From: Rhizobium leguminosarum
Lineage (GTDB): Bacteria > Pseudomonadota > Alphaproteobacteria > Rhizobiales > Rhizobiaceae
NCBI RefSeq assembly: GCF_004123835.1
Contig: NZ_MZMU01000015.1
Coordinates: forward strand, 248,001 to 312,000
Direction: 5' to 3'
DNA: 64,000 bases
Made by a program: the position numbers and the translations under genes. Numbering within the stretch: the stretch's first letter is position 1; every line of letters begins with the position of its first letter. Positions 53,848 to 62,448 of the stretch are shown piece after piece. The notes under the pieces are model-generated. The model was not told the DNA's origin. It did not search any database and worked only from the letters and a program-made list of their open reading frames with translations.

Positions 53848-55344
53848 TTATGCAGCAAGGCCGACATTTGCGAGATAGGCTTCCAGAGCCCAGGCGTGAG
53901 CGGACGCAATTATAGCGCCGACATAGCCGTCCGGACGCACGAGCACCCAGTCGCCGGATTCCAGACCGTAAGCATCATGGAAATGCCCGCCTTCATCGAT
54001 GAGATCTCCGCGCCGGCCGATCCTGTGGATATGCAGGCCCGGGCGCGGCGGCACGGCGGCTTGCTCGGCCTCGTAGCCCAGCAGCGTCCAGTGCGGCCCC
54101 CTGAACAGTTCGAATAGACGCGTCGGCTGGCAGGCGACACCTTTGAGCGGCGCATCGGGCGCACGATCGCCCGCAAGCAGGCCGGCGCTCCGCTCCGGCT
54201 TTTCCAGCGCGAAGGAGGAGGAGGGGTAGCCGATATCGAGTTGATGCACATCGCGGCCGCGCCGCATATCGCCTCGCTTCATGGCGTCGAGAAGATTGGT
54301 CGCCAGACCGAGCACGGCGGCGGCGACCGGGCGGCGCTCTTCCTCATAGCTGTCGAGCAGCGCGTCGGGAGCACCGGCAGTGACCGCAGCCAGTTTCCAT
54401 CCGAGATTATAGGCGTCCTGAACGCTGGTATTCAGACCCTGTCCGCCGGTTGGTGGATGCGTATGGGCGGCATCGCCGACCAGGAACACGCGGCCGAGTC
54501 GGTAGCGATCGGCAAGCCGGGCGTTCATATGGAAGGCTGACGCCCAGGAGACCGATTGGACCTCGATGTCCTCGCGGCCGGCGCGTTCCTTCACCAGGGC
54601 AGTCAAGCCTGCCGCGGAGAGGTCGACCTCGCCTTCGAGCGGGATGGGTGCCTGGATCTGGAACAGATCCGTTCCCGCGAGCGGGCAAATGGCGATCTGC
54701 CGCTGCCTGTCGCCATCGCCGAAGCGATGCCATACGTCTCGGTCCAACCCTGTCAGAATGACATCGGCGACCATGGCGCGCACGCCGAGCGTCTTGCCGG
54801 GAAAGCCGATATCCAGCGCGTGGCGCACGAAGCTGCGGCCGCCATCGGCGCCGACGAGCCAGCGCACGCGGATGGCCTCTTCACCGGATGTGCCCTTAAG
54901 CCGCGCCGTCACGCCGGCCTCATCCTGTTCGAAGCCGATGAGTTCGCTGGCGAATTCGGGGCGATGCCCAAGCTCGAGCAGGCGCTCGCGCATCACGCCT
55001 TCGGTCAGGAACTGCGGCACCATCAGCGGAAGATGATAGGGCTCGGCCGGCGTCGGCTCGCCACCCATCACGGCGTCGGATTCGCTGACGCTGCCGTCGT
55101 CACGATATTCCCGCTGCCGGGGATAGGCGCCGCCGAGCGCGACGATCCGGTCGAGAATGCCGAGATCCTCGAACACTTCCTGGCTTCGCGGCTGAATACC
55201 CTTGCCGCGGGAACCGCGGAATGGGTCGTTCAATTTTTCGATCAGGCGGAAGGATACGCCCCGCCGCGCCAGCTCGATTGCCAGCGTCAGGCCGGCCGCA
55301 CCGGCGCCTGATATCAGCACGTCGACTGTGGAATTTTCTGTCAT
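53848..55344 (-). CDS. FAD-dependent aromatic monooxygenase
   Basis: 498-residue flavin hydroxylase of the PheA/TfdB/MhpA group. Motifs: GAGAAGLTLAIEL (FAD dinucleotide fold, about 10-22), DG motif in WLVGADGGRSFVR, and GDAAHTHPPTGGQGLNTSVQDAYNLGWKL. The end carries the VLVRPDGYVGAI module of this family. Likely adds one oxygen to a phenolic ring using NAD(P)H. Start 55344 is supported by GGAGAG; two ATG upstream overlap the operator region. Divergent from a MarR regulator. Confidence 0.9.
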   Translation of the reverse strand: MTENSTVDVLISGAGAAGLTLAIELARRGVSFRLIEKLNDPFRGSRGKGIQPRSQEVFEDLGILDRIVALGGAYPRQREYRDDGSVSESDAVMGGEPTPAEPYHLPLMVPQFLTEGVMRERLLELGHRPEFASELIGFEQDEAGVTARLKGTSGEEAIRVRWLVGADGGRSFVRHALDIGFPGKTLGVRAMVADVILTGLDRDVWHRFGDGDRQRQIAICPLAGTDLFQIQAPIPLEGEVDLSAAGLTALVKERAGREDIEVQSVSWASAFHMNARLADRYRLGRVFLVGDAAHTHPPTGGQGLNTSVQDAYNLGWKLAAVTAGAPDALLDSYEEERRPVAAAVLGLATNLLDAMKRGDMRRGRDVHQLDIGYPSSSFALEKPERSAGLLAGDRAPDAPLKGVACQPTRLFELFRGPHWTLLGYEAEQAAVPPRPGLHIHRIGRRGDLIDEGGHFHDAYGLESGDWVLVRPDGYVGAIIASAHAWALEAYLANVGLAA

Positions 55345-55357
55345 TGATCTCTCCATG

Positions 55358-55372
55358 TGTGTATTATGCACA
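55358..55372. promoter_or_regulatory. MarR-type operator, copy 1
   Basis: TGTGTATTATGCACA, an almost perfect dyad (TGTGTA/TGCACA arms), upstream of the monooxygenase start. It recurs in inverted orientation at 55406-55420. The shape (TGTGTA-N3-TGCACA) suits a MarR dimer. Confidence 0.7.
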
Positions 55373-55388
55373 TAATAGGAGAATCGGC

Positions 55389-55913
55389 ATGACGTCAACA
55401 AATAATGTGCAAAATACACATATAAGCGGAAAACTGCGCGAACTGCATGGGGCTCTGATCGAGATCGTCAGCGTCATGAACCGCCCGCAGCGCGACGAAC
55501 AGATGGTCCGCGAGGCGGGGATTTCGCTCGATCGCGCGCTGTTTCCGCTGCTCGTCACGATAGAACGGCTCGGTCCCATCGGGGTGGTCGAACTCGCCGA
55601 CCGTGCCGGCCGCGACTACACCACCGTCAGCCGTCAGGTCGCCAAGCTGGAAAGTCTCGATCTGGTGGAGCGCCGCGGCAATGCCGCCGACCGCCGCGTG
55701 CGCGAGGCGGTCATCAGCCCGAAGGGCAAGGCAATGACCGATCGCATCGACGTCGCCCGCGAACAGATGGGCCGCGCCATCTTCGAGAGCTGGGAGGAAC
55801 ATGACTTCAATGAACTCGTGCGGCTCATGCGGAAGTTTGCGAAGGATATCAGCGGCGATATCGGCAATGGCGCGGGAGAAACTGGGGGCGAGGGCAGACC
55901 GCAGGCAGATTAG
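55389..55913 (+). CDS. MarR-family transcriptional regulator
   Basis: 174-residue winged-helix regulator: GPIGVVELADRAGRDYTTVSRQVAKLESLDLVERRGNAADRRVREAVIS carries recognition helix and wing with the DRR motif. Start 55389 is preceded by AGGAG. It presumably represses the divergent monooxygenase and itself, released by a phenolic ligand; the second operator copy overlaps its first codons. The C-terminal tail is Gly-rich. Confidence 0.92.
   Translation: MTSTNNVQNTHISGKLRELHGALIEIVSVMNRPQRDEQMVREAGISLDRALFPLLVTIERLGPIGVVELADRAGRDYTTVSRQVAKLESLDLVERRGNAADRRVREAVISPKGKAMTDRIDVAREQMGRAIFESWEEHDFNELVRLMRKFAKDISGDIGNGAGETGGEGRPQAD
55406..55420. promoter_or_regulatory. MarR-type operator, copy 2
   Basis: TGTGCAAAATACACA, the inverted copy of the site at 55358-55372 (reverse complement TGTGTATTTTGCACA, one mismatch). 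It overlaps codons 6-11 of marR, consistent with autoregulation by roadblock. Confidence 0.7.
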
Positions 55914-56024
55914 CCTCTGAATCACTCCCGAATGTGCCTTTTGAATTCACCGGAGCCATTGCGCCGGCGCGTCTGCGATGATCTTCTAGCATCCTGCAAT
56001 CGCAACGTTTTCCGGTGATTCCCA

Positions 56025-56501
56025 ATGTTCGATATTCTGTGGCGCGGCCTGGTGATCGGCGCCGGCGCAACCATCCTAATGGACCTCTGGGCGATCCTGC
56101 TCACCCAGTTCGGCCAGGCGGCCCCCAACTGGGCACCTGTGGGACGCTGGTTCTGGCACCTCCGCCGCGGCAAGGTCTTTCACGAGAGCATTGCCGACGC
56201 TGAGCCCTATGCCAATGAACTGGCGCTCGGCTGGATCAGCCATTACGCCGTCGGCATTCTCTATGGGGTGATCTTTGCCATCATCATGGGCTCGGTCTGG
56301 CTGGCAGCCCCGACATTTCTTCCCGCCTGGATCTTCGGCATCGTCACCGTCGGGGCAGGGTGGTTCCTGCTGCAGCCGGGCCTCGGCATCGGCTGGGCCG
56401 CCTCCAAACATCCGACGCCGAACAAGGTGCGGTGCTTCAATCTGCTGGCTCATACGGTGTTTGCATTGGGGCTCTACGGCACTGCTTTGATCATTGGGTG
56501 A
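56025..56501 (+). CDS. DUF2938 membrane protein
   Basis: 158-residue protein with four hydrophobic segments, ...LWRGLVIGAGATILMDLWAIL, then polar loop with RWFWHLRRGKVFHESI, and later WISHYAVGILYGVIFAIIMG and AHTVFALGLYGTALIIG. The pattern matches DUF2938, of unknown function. No clear operon partner. The ORF is followed by a RIME-like repeat region. Confidence 0.78.
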   Translation: MFDILWRGLVIGAGATILMDLWAILLTQFGQAAPNWAPVGRWFWHLRRGKVFHESIADAEPYANELALGWISHYAVGILYGVIFAIIMGSVWLAAPTFLPAWIFGIVTVGAGWFLLQPGLGIGWAASKHPTPNKVRCFNLLAHTVFALGLYGTALIIG

Positions 56502-56925
56502 GCCCGGGGTCGGTTTCGTCCGCCCCAGGGCGACGGGACATGCCGCAACGTCTCGATTCCCTCTTCTCCCCAGCGGGGAGAAGGTGCCCGTAGGGCGGAT
56601 GAGGGGGTCGGCGAAGCAGGTCTTTCCGACATCATCCATGCGGGCTTCGACCGTGTCGATATCGTCTCGACCGAGGTCAGGGCGTTGGATCTTGGCGTTG
56701 CCGTCGGTGTGGCGGGATAGGTGAATTATGTGAGAGGTGTTCCGTGTGACCCCTCATCCGCCTGCCGGCACCTTCTCCCCGAGGGGAGAAGAGATTATGC
56801 CGCGACCTCTCCGTCCCTCGCCACGTCTCGCAAAGCACGTCCTCCGCCGCGTTTACAGGGGCCGGAGGGTCGAGACGAGTGGCTCGACCCCGGTAAGGTG
56901 CAGCTATCCCCACGTATCGGACAGC
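56502..56925. repeat. RIME-like palindromic intergenic region
   Basis: Contains the same palindromic blocks as 11923-12120: TCTTCTCCCCAGCGGGGAGAAGG near 56569, GGGCGGATGAGGGGG, CCCCTCATCCGCCTGCC, and CTTCTCCCCGAGGGGAGAAG near 56771, plus GGCTCGACCCCGG near 56881. It is two elements in opposite orientation. No gene is supported, although short frames exist. Confidence 0.7.
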
Positions 56926-57567
56926 CTACCGCGCCGCCCAGTTGGCGCCGCGGCGGAAGATGGTTTTCATCTGGGGAACGTCGAATTCCTTGGCCTGATG
57001 GCCGAGTGAGGAATAGAAGACGCGGCCCTTGCCGTATTTTCGCTTCCAGACGACAGGCATGACGACGCCATCGATCCAGTAGGCGTGTTCGCCGGTGAAT
57101 TTCGTCGTCGCCAGAACCTCGTTCGAGGGGTCGACATGCATGTAATATTGCTCTGACGTATAGGGGAAATCGGCAATACCCTCCATGAGCGGATCGTCGG
57201 GGCGTGTGATATTGACGGTATAATCGATGATGTTGCCGGGATGAGCCACCCACTGGCCGCCGATGATGAACTGGTAGTCGACGGAGTCGCGGAAGGCATC
57301 GCCCGCGCCGCCGTGATAGCCGGCAATGCCGACGCCGCTCTCGATCGCCGTGGCGAGGTTCTTGACCTCTTCCTTCTCGATCTTCGACATCGTCATGATC
57401 GGTACGACGAGGCTGAGATCATGGACGGAAGGGTCTGCAAGCGCCTCGGTGCCGTGTTCGAGATAGACCTTGAAGCCGTCTTCCTCGAGCATGGTCTTGA
57501 TGATTTCGGCGCATTCCTGCGGCTCGTGTCCACTCCAGCCACCCCAGACAATCAGTGCTTCACGCAT
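56926..57567 (-). CDS. ThuA-like domain protein
   Basis: 213-residue protein of the ThuA-like (class I glutamine amidotransferase fold) family. Visible: ALIVWGGWSGHEPQECAEI, GIAGYHGGAGDAFRDSVDYQFIIGGQWVAHPG. S. meliloti ThuA, required for trehalose use, is the best known member (about 260 residues); this protein is shorter and need not act on trehalose. It pairs with the Gfo/Idh/MocA dehydrogenase gene 17 bases upstream, as thuA and thuB do. Confidence 0.85.
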   Translation of the reverse strand: MREALIVWGGWSGHEPQECAEIIKTMLEEDGFKVYLEHGTEALADPSVHDLSLVVPIMTMSKIEKEEVKNLATAIESGVGIAGYHGGAGDAFRDSVDYQFIIGGQWVAHPGNIIDYTVNITRPDDPLMEGIADFPYTSEQYYMHVDPSNEVLATTKFTGEHAYWIDGVVMPVVWKRKYGKGRVFYSSLGHQAKEFDVPQMKTIFRRGANWAAR

Positions 57568-57584
57568 AGTCTTTCCTCCTGAAA

Positions 57585-58685
57585 TTATTTCGCCAGCCGT
57601 CCGTCGACGATGGAATCGGACAGCGGGGCAGGGCGCTCCGTTGCCGTGGTGATCGCGACCGTCCGGCCGGTCGCGGCAGCGGTGTGAAATGCTTCCATGA
57701 CTTCCAGCACATGCAGTGCCAGATCGCCATTGGCGCGGTGCGGCCGGTTGGAGCGGATCGCATGCGCCATGTCGGCGACGCCGAGCGAGCGATAATTGCC
57801 GTCGGCATAGGGTGATGTGACCGGCTGGTCCTCGAACGAACCGCCCTTCTTCAAATACTCCACCGGGCCGCCGAACCTGTTCGGATCGGGAACGATCAGT
57901 GTACCCTCGGTTCCGTAGACCTCCAGCGGCACATGCTTGTGGCCGGCAACATCGAAGCTCATGGCGATCTGGACGACGGCGCCGTTGGCAAAGGCCATCA
58001 TGCCGGTGACATGGGTCGGCACATGCACGGGAATGCGCTCGCCGTTTCGCGGTTCGCTGGTGATCAGCCGTTCCGCGCGCGGCGTCGTCGCAAAGCCCGC
58101 AACTTGAGAAACCGGTCCGAGAAGATTGACGAGATCGGTGATGTAGTAAGGACCCATATCGAGCATCGGCCCGCCGCCGACTTCGTAATAGAAGGCCGGG
58201 TTCGGATGCCAGCGCTCATGGCCCGGGCACATGAAGGTTGCCGAGCCGCCGACCGGCTGGCCGATGACGCCTTGGTCGATCAAGGCACGGGCCGTCTGGT
58301 GGCCGCCGCCGAGGAAGGTATCGGGGGCAGCGCCGATGCGGAGATTCCTCGCCTTGGCGGCTTCCGCCAATTTTTTCCCTTCCGCGAAATTAATCCCGAG
58401 CGGCTTTTCCGAATAGGTGTGCTTGCCGGCCTCAAGCGCCTGCAATGCCACGGCAACGTGGGCTTTCGGGATCGTCAGATTGACAATGATCTCGACCCTG
58501 GGATCGGTGAAAAGCTCTTCGACGGTCTTGACGGGAACATTGAATTCCGCAGCCTTTGCTTCCGCCAGCTCCCGATTGAGATCGGCGACGCCGCGGATGT
58601 CGAGAATGGGAAAGGATGCCATCGCCGTGAGATAGGCGCCCGAAATATTGCCGCATCCGATGATGCCGATACCGACCTTGTCCAT
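57585..58685 (-). CDS. Gfo/Idh/MocA-family oxidoreductase
   Basis: 366-residue NAD(P)-dependent sugar dehydrogenase. Rossmann start VGIGIIGCGNISGAYL, EKPLGINFAEG with the catalytic Lys, and the GGGPMLDMGPYYITDLVNLLG substrate region, all family hallmarks. Start 58685 has TGGAGGAA just upstream. Functionally tied to the ThuA-like gene downstream; together they resemble ThuB-ThuA, converting an imported sugar to a 3-keto form (inference). Confidence 0.9.
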   Translation of the reverse strand: MDKVGIGIIGCGNISGAYLTAMASFPILDIRGVADLNRELAEAKAAEFNVPVKTVEELFTDPRVEIIVNLTIPKAHVAVALQALEAGKHTYSEKPLGINFAEGKKLAEAAKARNLRIGAAPDTFLGGGHQTARALIDQGVIGQPVGGSATFMCPGHERWHPNPAFYYEVGGGPMLDMGPYYITDLVNLLGPVSQVAGFATTPRAERLITSEPRNGERIPVHVPTHVTGMMAFANGAVVQIAMSFDVAGHKHVPLEVYGTEGTLIVPDPNRFGGPVEYLKKGGSFEDQPVTSPYADGNYRSLGVADMAHAIRSNRPHRANGDLALHVLEVMEAFHTAAATGRTVAITTATERPAPLSDSIVDGRLAK

Positions 58686-58719
58686 GAATTCCTCCATTGA
58701 GTCTTGATTGTGACGCCCG

Positions 58720-59919
58720 TCAGAGCGCCGGCCCTGTCGTGCTCCAGGGCGATTCGTAGAGTTCGTAGAGCGCCACGGCCGCCGCACCCTGCGCCCAGAA
58801 ATCGTCGGTCGAATCGTCGAAGACGAGCTCGCTCACCCCACGCAGCGACGGTGGAATGGCGAGCGCATAGGCATCGCGCAGGCTGTTGAGAAAGGGTTCG
58901 CCGAGCGCCAAGCTCGACCCCACAAGAATGACCCGCGGCGGCGCAAACAGCGTGACGATGTTGGCAATGGTCAATCCCACCGCTTCGCCGGCGCGGATGG
59001 CGGCACTGATCAGCCGGTCGTCATCGGCCTTGATCAGCGCCTGGGCATGGTTCATGCCGCGCCCGAGACGGATTGCTTCGGCAAAACGCCCATCGGCCTG
59101 TTGTTCGCCGAGGATCGCGCTTTCGCCGGCCAGGCTGAAGAGCCGGACGACGCCATTCGGTCCCATGCCGAGCACGAGGTCGCCGAGATTGTGGCTGAGG
59201 CCGCCGGCGCCGCGAAACAGGCTGTTGCCGTGCAGGACCCCGAGACCCAGCGTCTGTTCCAGCGAAATCAGCACCATATCCTCGAGGTCGCGCGCCTTCC
59301 CGAACCAGTGATGGCCAAGCGTAATGGCGTGGGCGTCGCTTTCGACAATGGTCGGCGTTGCCAGCCGCGTCGACATTTCGGCGGCGAAATCGACATTGGT
59401 GTCGCGAAAGATCGGACTGCTGCGGATATAGCCGGTGCGGTGCTCGATGACGCCGGGAAAGCCGAGGCAGACGCTGTCGACATCCTCCAGCGAAAGCCCG
59501 GCATCGACGACGCAGCGCCTGACACCATCCTCAACGAGATCGGCGATCACGCCAATCGGCTGCCGGTCGATGCGGATCGGCAAGGCGAGCTTCGACAGCA
59601 CGTCGCCGCGGAAATTGGTGACGACGAAAACCATCCTGTTGGCGGCGATCTTGGCGCCGACCACGCGGGCCGCATCGGGATTGAGCTCCAGCATCACCCG
59701 CGGCCGTCCGCGCACCGCCTCGTTGCGGATATCGCCTTCGTGACGTGGCAGGATCAGCCCGTCGTCGAGCAATGAAGCGGTGATGGCTGAAACGGTCGTG
59801 GTGGAGAGTTCGGTACGCTCGCTGATCTCTATCCGCGAGATCGGACCATGGCGCCTGATGGTATCGAGCACGTTCAAGCGATTGATCGCGCGCATTAATT
59901 CGGGATCTGCGGTCTTCAT
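58720..59919 (-). CDS. ROK-family transcriptional regulator lacking zinc Cys motif
   Basis: 399-residue regulator: N-terminal winged helix (GPISRIEISERTELSTTTVSAITASLLDDGLI) and a ROK sugar-kinase-like domain. Where ROK proteins normally have the CxCGxxGCxE zinc site, this one reads GGLSHNLGDLVLGMGPNGVVRLF: the leading His is kept but all Cys are gone. Probably a sugar-responsive repressor of the adjacent ABC importer and dehydrogenase genes. Divergent from the binding-protein gene; upstream of the dehydrogenase gene on the same strand. Confidence 0.9.
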   Translation of the reverse strand: MKTADPELMRAINRLNVLDTIRRHGPISRIEISERTELSTTTVSAITASLLDDGLILPRHEGDIRNEAVRGRPRVMLELNPDAARVVGAKIAANRMVFVVTNFRGDVLSKLALPIRIDRQPIGVIADLVEDGVRRCVVDAGLSLEDVDSVCLGFPGVIEHRTGYIRSSPIFRDTNVDFAAEMSTRLATPTIVESDAHAITLGHHWFGKARDLEDMVLISLEQTLGLGVLHGNSLFRGAGGLSHNLGDLVLGMGPNGVVRLFSLAGESAILGEQQADGRFAEAIRLGRGMNHAQALIKADDDRLISAAIRAGEAVGLTIANIVTLFAPPRVILVGSSLALGEPFLNSLRDAYALAIPPSLRGVSELVFDDSTDDFWAQGAAAVALYELYESPWSTTGPAL

Positions 59920-60121
59920 TGGAACTAGCCAGGCGAGCGTTTCGTTGGGGCGGAACCCAAATACTTTTAACGGGTTACGAAATAAATAGCAGGGAATTCA
60001 GTGGTCCTGTCAAGCGCATTTGATAAAAATAGAGGCATTGGGTTGACAATATGCGAAAGCTCCGTTGAATTAATCCGCATAGGGGAAAAATTGTGAGGAT
60101 AGGCCCCTGGGAGGAAAAATC
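59920..60121. promoter_or_regulatory. Divergent control region of sugar locus
   Basis: Holds promoters for the ROK regulator (minus) and the ABC operon (plus). A plausible plus-strand promoter is TTGACA at 60043-60048 with TGAATT about 17 bases downstream (60066-60071). The 59,960-59,990 stretch is AT-rich and may hold a ROK operator, but no clean palindrome was found. Confidence 0.45.
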
Positions 60122-61426
60122 ATGACTTTTAGGTTCAAGAGCACCGCTCTTCGCGGCAGGCGTATCGCATCCATGGCCGCGGCTGCCGGCATGTTGCTGG
60201 CCGGAGCAGGTGCCGCTTCGGCGGCGACGGTGGTCAAGTGGCTGCATCTCGAGCTCGACCCGAAATATGTCGCGGCCTGGGAAGACATCGTCAAGAAATA
60301 CGAAGCCCAGCATCCCGACGTCGCTATCCAGATGCAGTTTCTCGAAAACGAGGCCTTCAAGGCCAAGCTTCCGACATTGCTGCAATCCGATGACGTGCCG
60401 GATTTCTTTTTCAGCTGGGGCGGCGGCGTCTTGAAGCAGCAGTCCGAAACCGGCGCCCTCCAGGATGTGACACCGGCGCTCGATGCCGATGGCGGCAAAC
60501 TGCGCGGCGCCTATAGCCCGGCTTCGGTCAGCGGCCTGACATTCGAAGGCAAGACCTGGGCTATTCCCTATAAGGTCGGTCTGGTCAGCTTCTTCTACAA
60601 CAAGGAGCTCTTTGCCAAGGCCGGCGTGAAGGCCGAGGACATCAAGAACTGGGCTGATTTTCTCGGTACCGTGAAGAAGATCAAGGCAGCCGGCATCGTG
60701 CCGATCGCCGGCGGCGGCGGTGAAAAATGGCCGATCCATTTCTACTGGAGCTATCTCGTTATGCGCGAAGGCGGACAGAAGGTCTTCGAAGCGGCAAAGA
60801 CCGGCCAGGGTGAAGGTTTCCTCGATCCCGCGATCATCAAGGCCGGTGACGACCTCGCCGAACTCGGAAAGCTCGAACCGTTCCAGCCTGGCTATCTCGG
60901 CTCGACCTGGCCGCAGGCGCTCGGCGTCTTCGGTGACGGCAAGGCTGCGATCATCCTCGGCTTTGAAAATACCGAGGCCAACCAGCGCAAGAATGCCGGC
61001 GACGGCAAGGGTCTCGCACCCGACAATATCGGCCGTTTCGCCTTCCCGGCGGTCGATGGCGGCGCCGGCAAGCCGACCGATACGCTTGGCGGTCTGAACG
61101 GCTGGGCCGTCACCAAGAAGGCCTCCAAGGAAGCGCTCGACTTCCTCGCCTTCCTGACGAATGCGGACAATGAGCGGGCGATGGCCAAGGCCGGCATGCT
61201 TCTGCCCGTTGCCGTCGGCGCCGGCGACGGCGTCACCAACCCGCTGCTTGCCGAATCGGCAAAACAGCTGGCCGGCTCGACCTGGCATCAGAACTATTTC
61301 GACCAGGATCTGGGTGCGGCGGTCGGCCGTGTCGTCAACGACGTGTCGGTGGAAATCGTCTCCGGTCAGATGAATTCCAAGGACGGCGCCCAGATGATCC
61401 AGGACGCTTTCGAACTGGAACAATAA
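60122..61426 (+). CDS. ABC sugar-binding protein
   Basis: 434-residue periplasmic binding protein (family 1, MalE-like), with a long signal peptide ending near residue 35 (GAGAASA-A). Mature part VVKWLHLELDPKYVAAWEDIVKKYEAQHPDV...FFFSWGGGVLKQQ. Substrate sugar unknown; the ThuAB-like genes suggest a disaccharide or sugar alcohol. A strong stem-loop follows the stop, typical where binding protein must be made in excess. Confidence 0.92.
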   Translation: MTFRFKSTALRGRRIASMAAAAGMLLAGAGAASAATVVKWLHLELDPKYVAAWEDIVKKYEAQHPDVAIQMQFLENEAFKAKLPTLLQSDDVPDFFFSWGGGVLKQQSETGALQDVTPALDADGGKLRGAYSPASVSGLTFEGKTWAIPYKVGLVSFFYNKELFAKAGVKAEDIKNWADFLGTVKKIKAAGIVPIAGGGGEKWPIHFYWSYLVMREGGQKVFEAAKTGQGEGFLDPAIIKAGDDLAELGKLEPFQPGYLGSTWPQALGVFGDGKAAIILGFENTEANQRKNAGDGKGLAPDNIGRFAFPAVDGGAGKPTDTLGGLNGWAVTKKASKEALDFLAFLTNADNERAMAKAGMLLPVAVGAGDGVTNPLLAESAKQLAGSTWHQNYFDQDLGAAVGRVVNDVSVEIVSGQMNSKDGAQMIQDAFELEQ

Positions 61427-61446
61427 CCAGCGCCTGCAGACCCTTC

Positions 61447-61476
61447 CTGGCGCTCCGTAAAAATTCGGAGCGCCAG
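61447..61476 (+). terminator. Stem-loop after binding-protein gene
   Basis: CTGGCGCTCCG pairs perfectly with CGGAGCGCCAG around a TAAAAATT loop, 21 bases after the stop. It has no T-tract, so it is more likely an mRNA-stabilising or attenuating hairpin that lets binding protein exceed permease levels than a full terminator. Confidence 0.75.
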
Positions 61477-61509
61477 CATTGCTGCCGACGAGATGCGAAA
61501 GCAGGACCC

Positions 61510-62448
61510 ATGGCCAATATCTCAGTCCCATCGATAACCACGGCCGCGAGGCCGGCAAAAAGAGCCGCAAACAGCAAGAGCTCGGTCGCCCATGACCGGC
61601 TGGCGGTGCTGTTGATCTTCCTGCCGCCGGCGCTGCTGCTTTTCACGCTCTTCGTCATCATGCCGATGGGCGAGGCGGCCTGGTACAGCCTCTACAAGTG
61701 GAACGGCTACGGCACGCCGACCGAGTTCATCGCGCTGCGCAATTTCCAGGTTCTGTTTCGAAATGCGGCCTTCACGCAGGCGCTGGTCAATAACGGCCTG
61801 ATCATCGTGATCTCGATCTGCATCCAGGTGCCGCTTGCCATCTGGCTGGCAACCATGCTGGCGCACCGCATTCCGGGTGTCGTCGGCTACCGCCTGATCT
61901 TCTTCCTGCCCTATGTGCTGGCGGACGTTGCCGCGGGCCTTATCTGGCGCTTCGTCTATGATGGCGACTACGGCCTGTTTGCCGCCGTTTCCAACTTCTT
62001 CGGCTTCGCCAACCCTTACGTGCTCGCCGACAAGGACGTGGCGATCTATGCCGTGCTTGGGGTCATCGTCTGGAAATATTTCGGCTTTCACATGATGCTG
62101 TTCATCGCCGGCCTGCAATCCGTCGACAAGAGCGTGCTGGAGGCCGCCGAAATCGACGGCGCCACCGGCTGGCAGAAGTTCCGTTACGTCACGCTGCCGC
62201 TGCTCGGCTCGACCTTGCGTCTTTCCATCTTCTTTGCCGTCGTCGGCTCGCTGCAGCTCTTCGACATGATCATGCCGCTGACCGGCGGTGGGCCATCCAA
62301 CTCCACCCAGACGATGGTCACCTTCCTCTATACCTACGGCGTCATGCGCATGCAGGTCGGCCTCGGCAGCGCCGTCGGCGTGGTGCTCTTCATCATCTGC
62401 GTGACGCTCGCCTTCGGTTACAAAAGGATATTCATGCGCCATGACTGA
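61510..62448 (+). CDS. ABC sugar permease (MalF type)
   Basis: 312-residue inner-membrane permease, about six helices, with the EAA loop VDKSVLEAAEIDGATGWQKFRYVTLPLL contacting the ATPase. The N-terminal 30 residues are polar (TTAARPAKRAANS). It overlaps the next permease by eight bases. Confidence 0.94.
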   Translation: MANISVPSITTAARPAKRAANSKSSVAHDRLAVLLIFLPPALLLFTLFVIMPMGEAAWYSLYKWNGYGTPTEFIALRNFQVLFRNAAFTQALVNNGLIIVISICIQVPLAIWLATMLAHRIPGVVGYRLIFFLPYVLADVAAGLIWRFVYDGDYGLFAAVSNFFGFANPYVLADKDVAIYAVLGVIVWKYFGFHMMLFIAGLQSVDKSVLEAAEIDGATGWQKFRYVTLPLLGSTLRLSIFFAVVGSLQLFDMIMPLTGGGPSNSTQTMVTFLYTYGVMRMQVGLGSAVGVVLFIICVTLAFGYKRIFMRHD

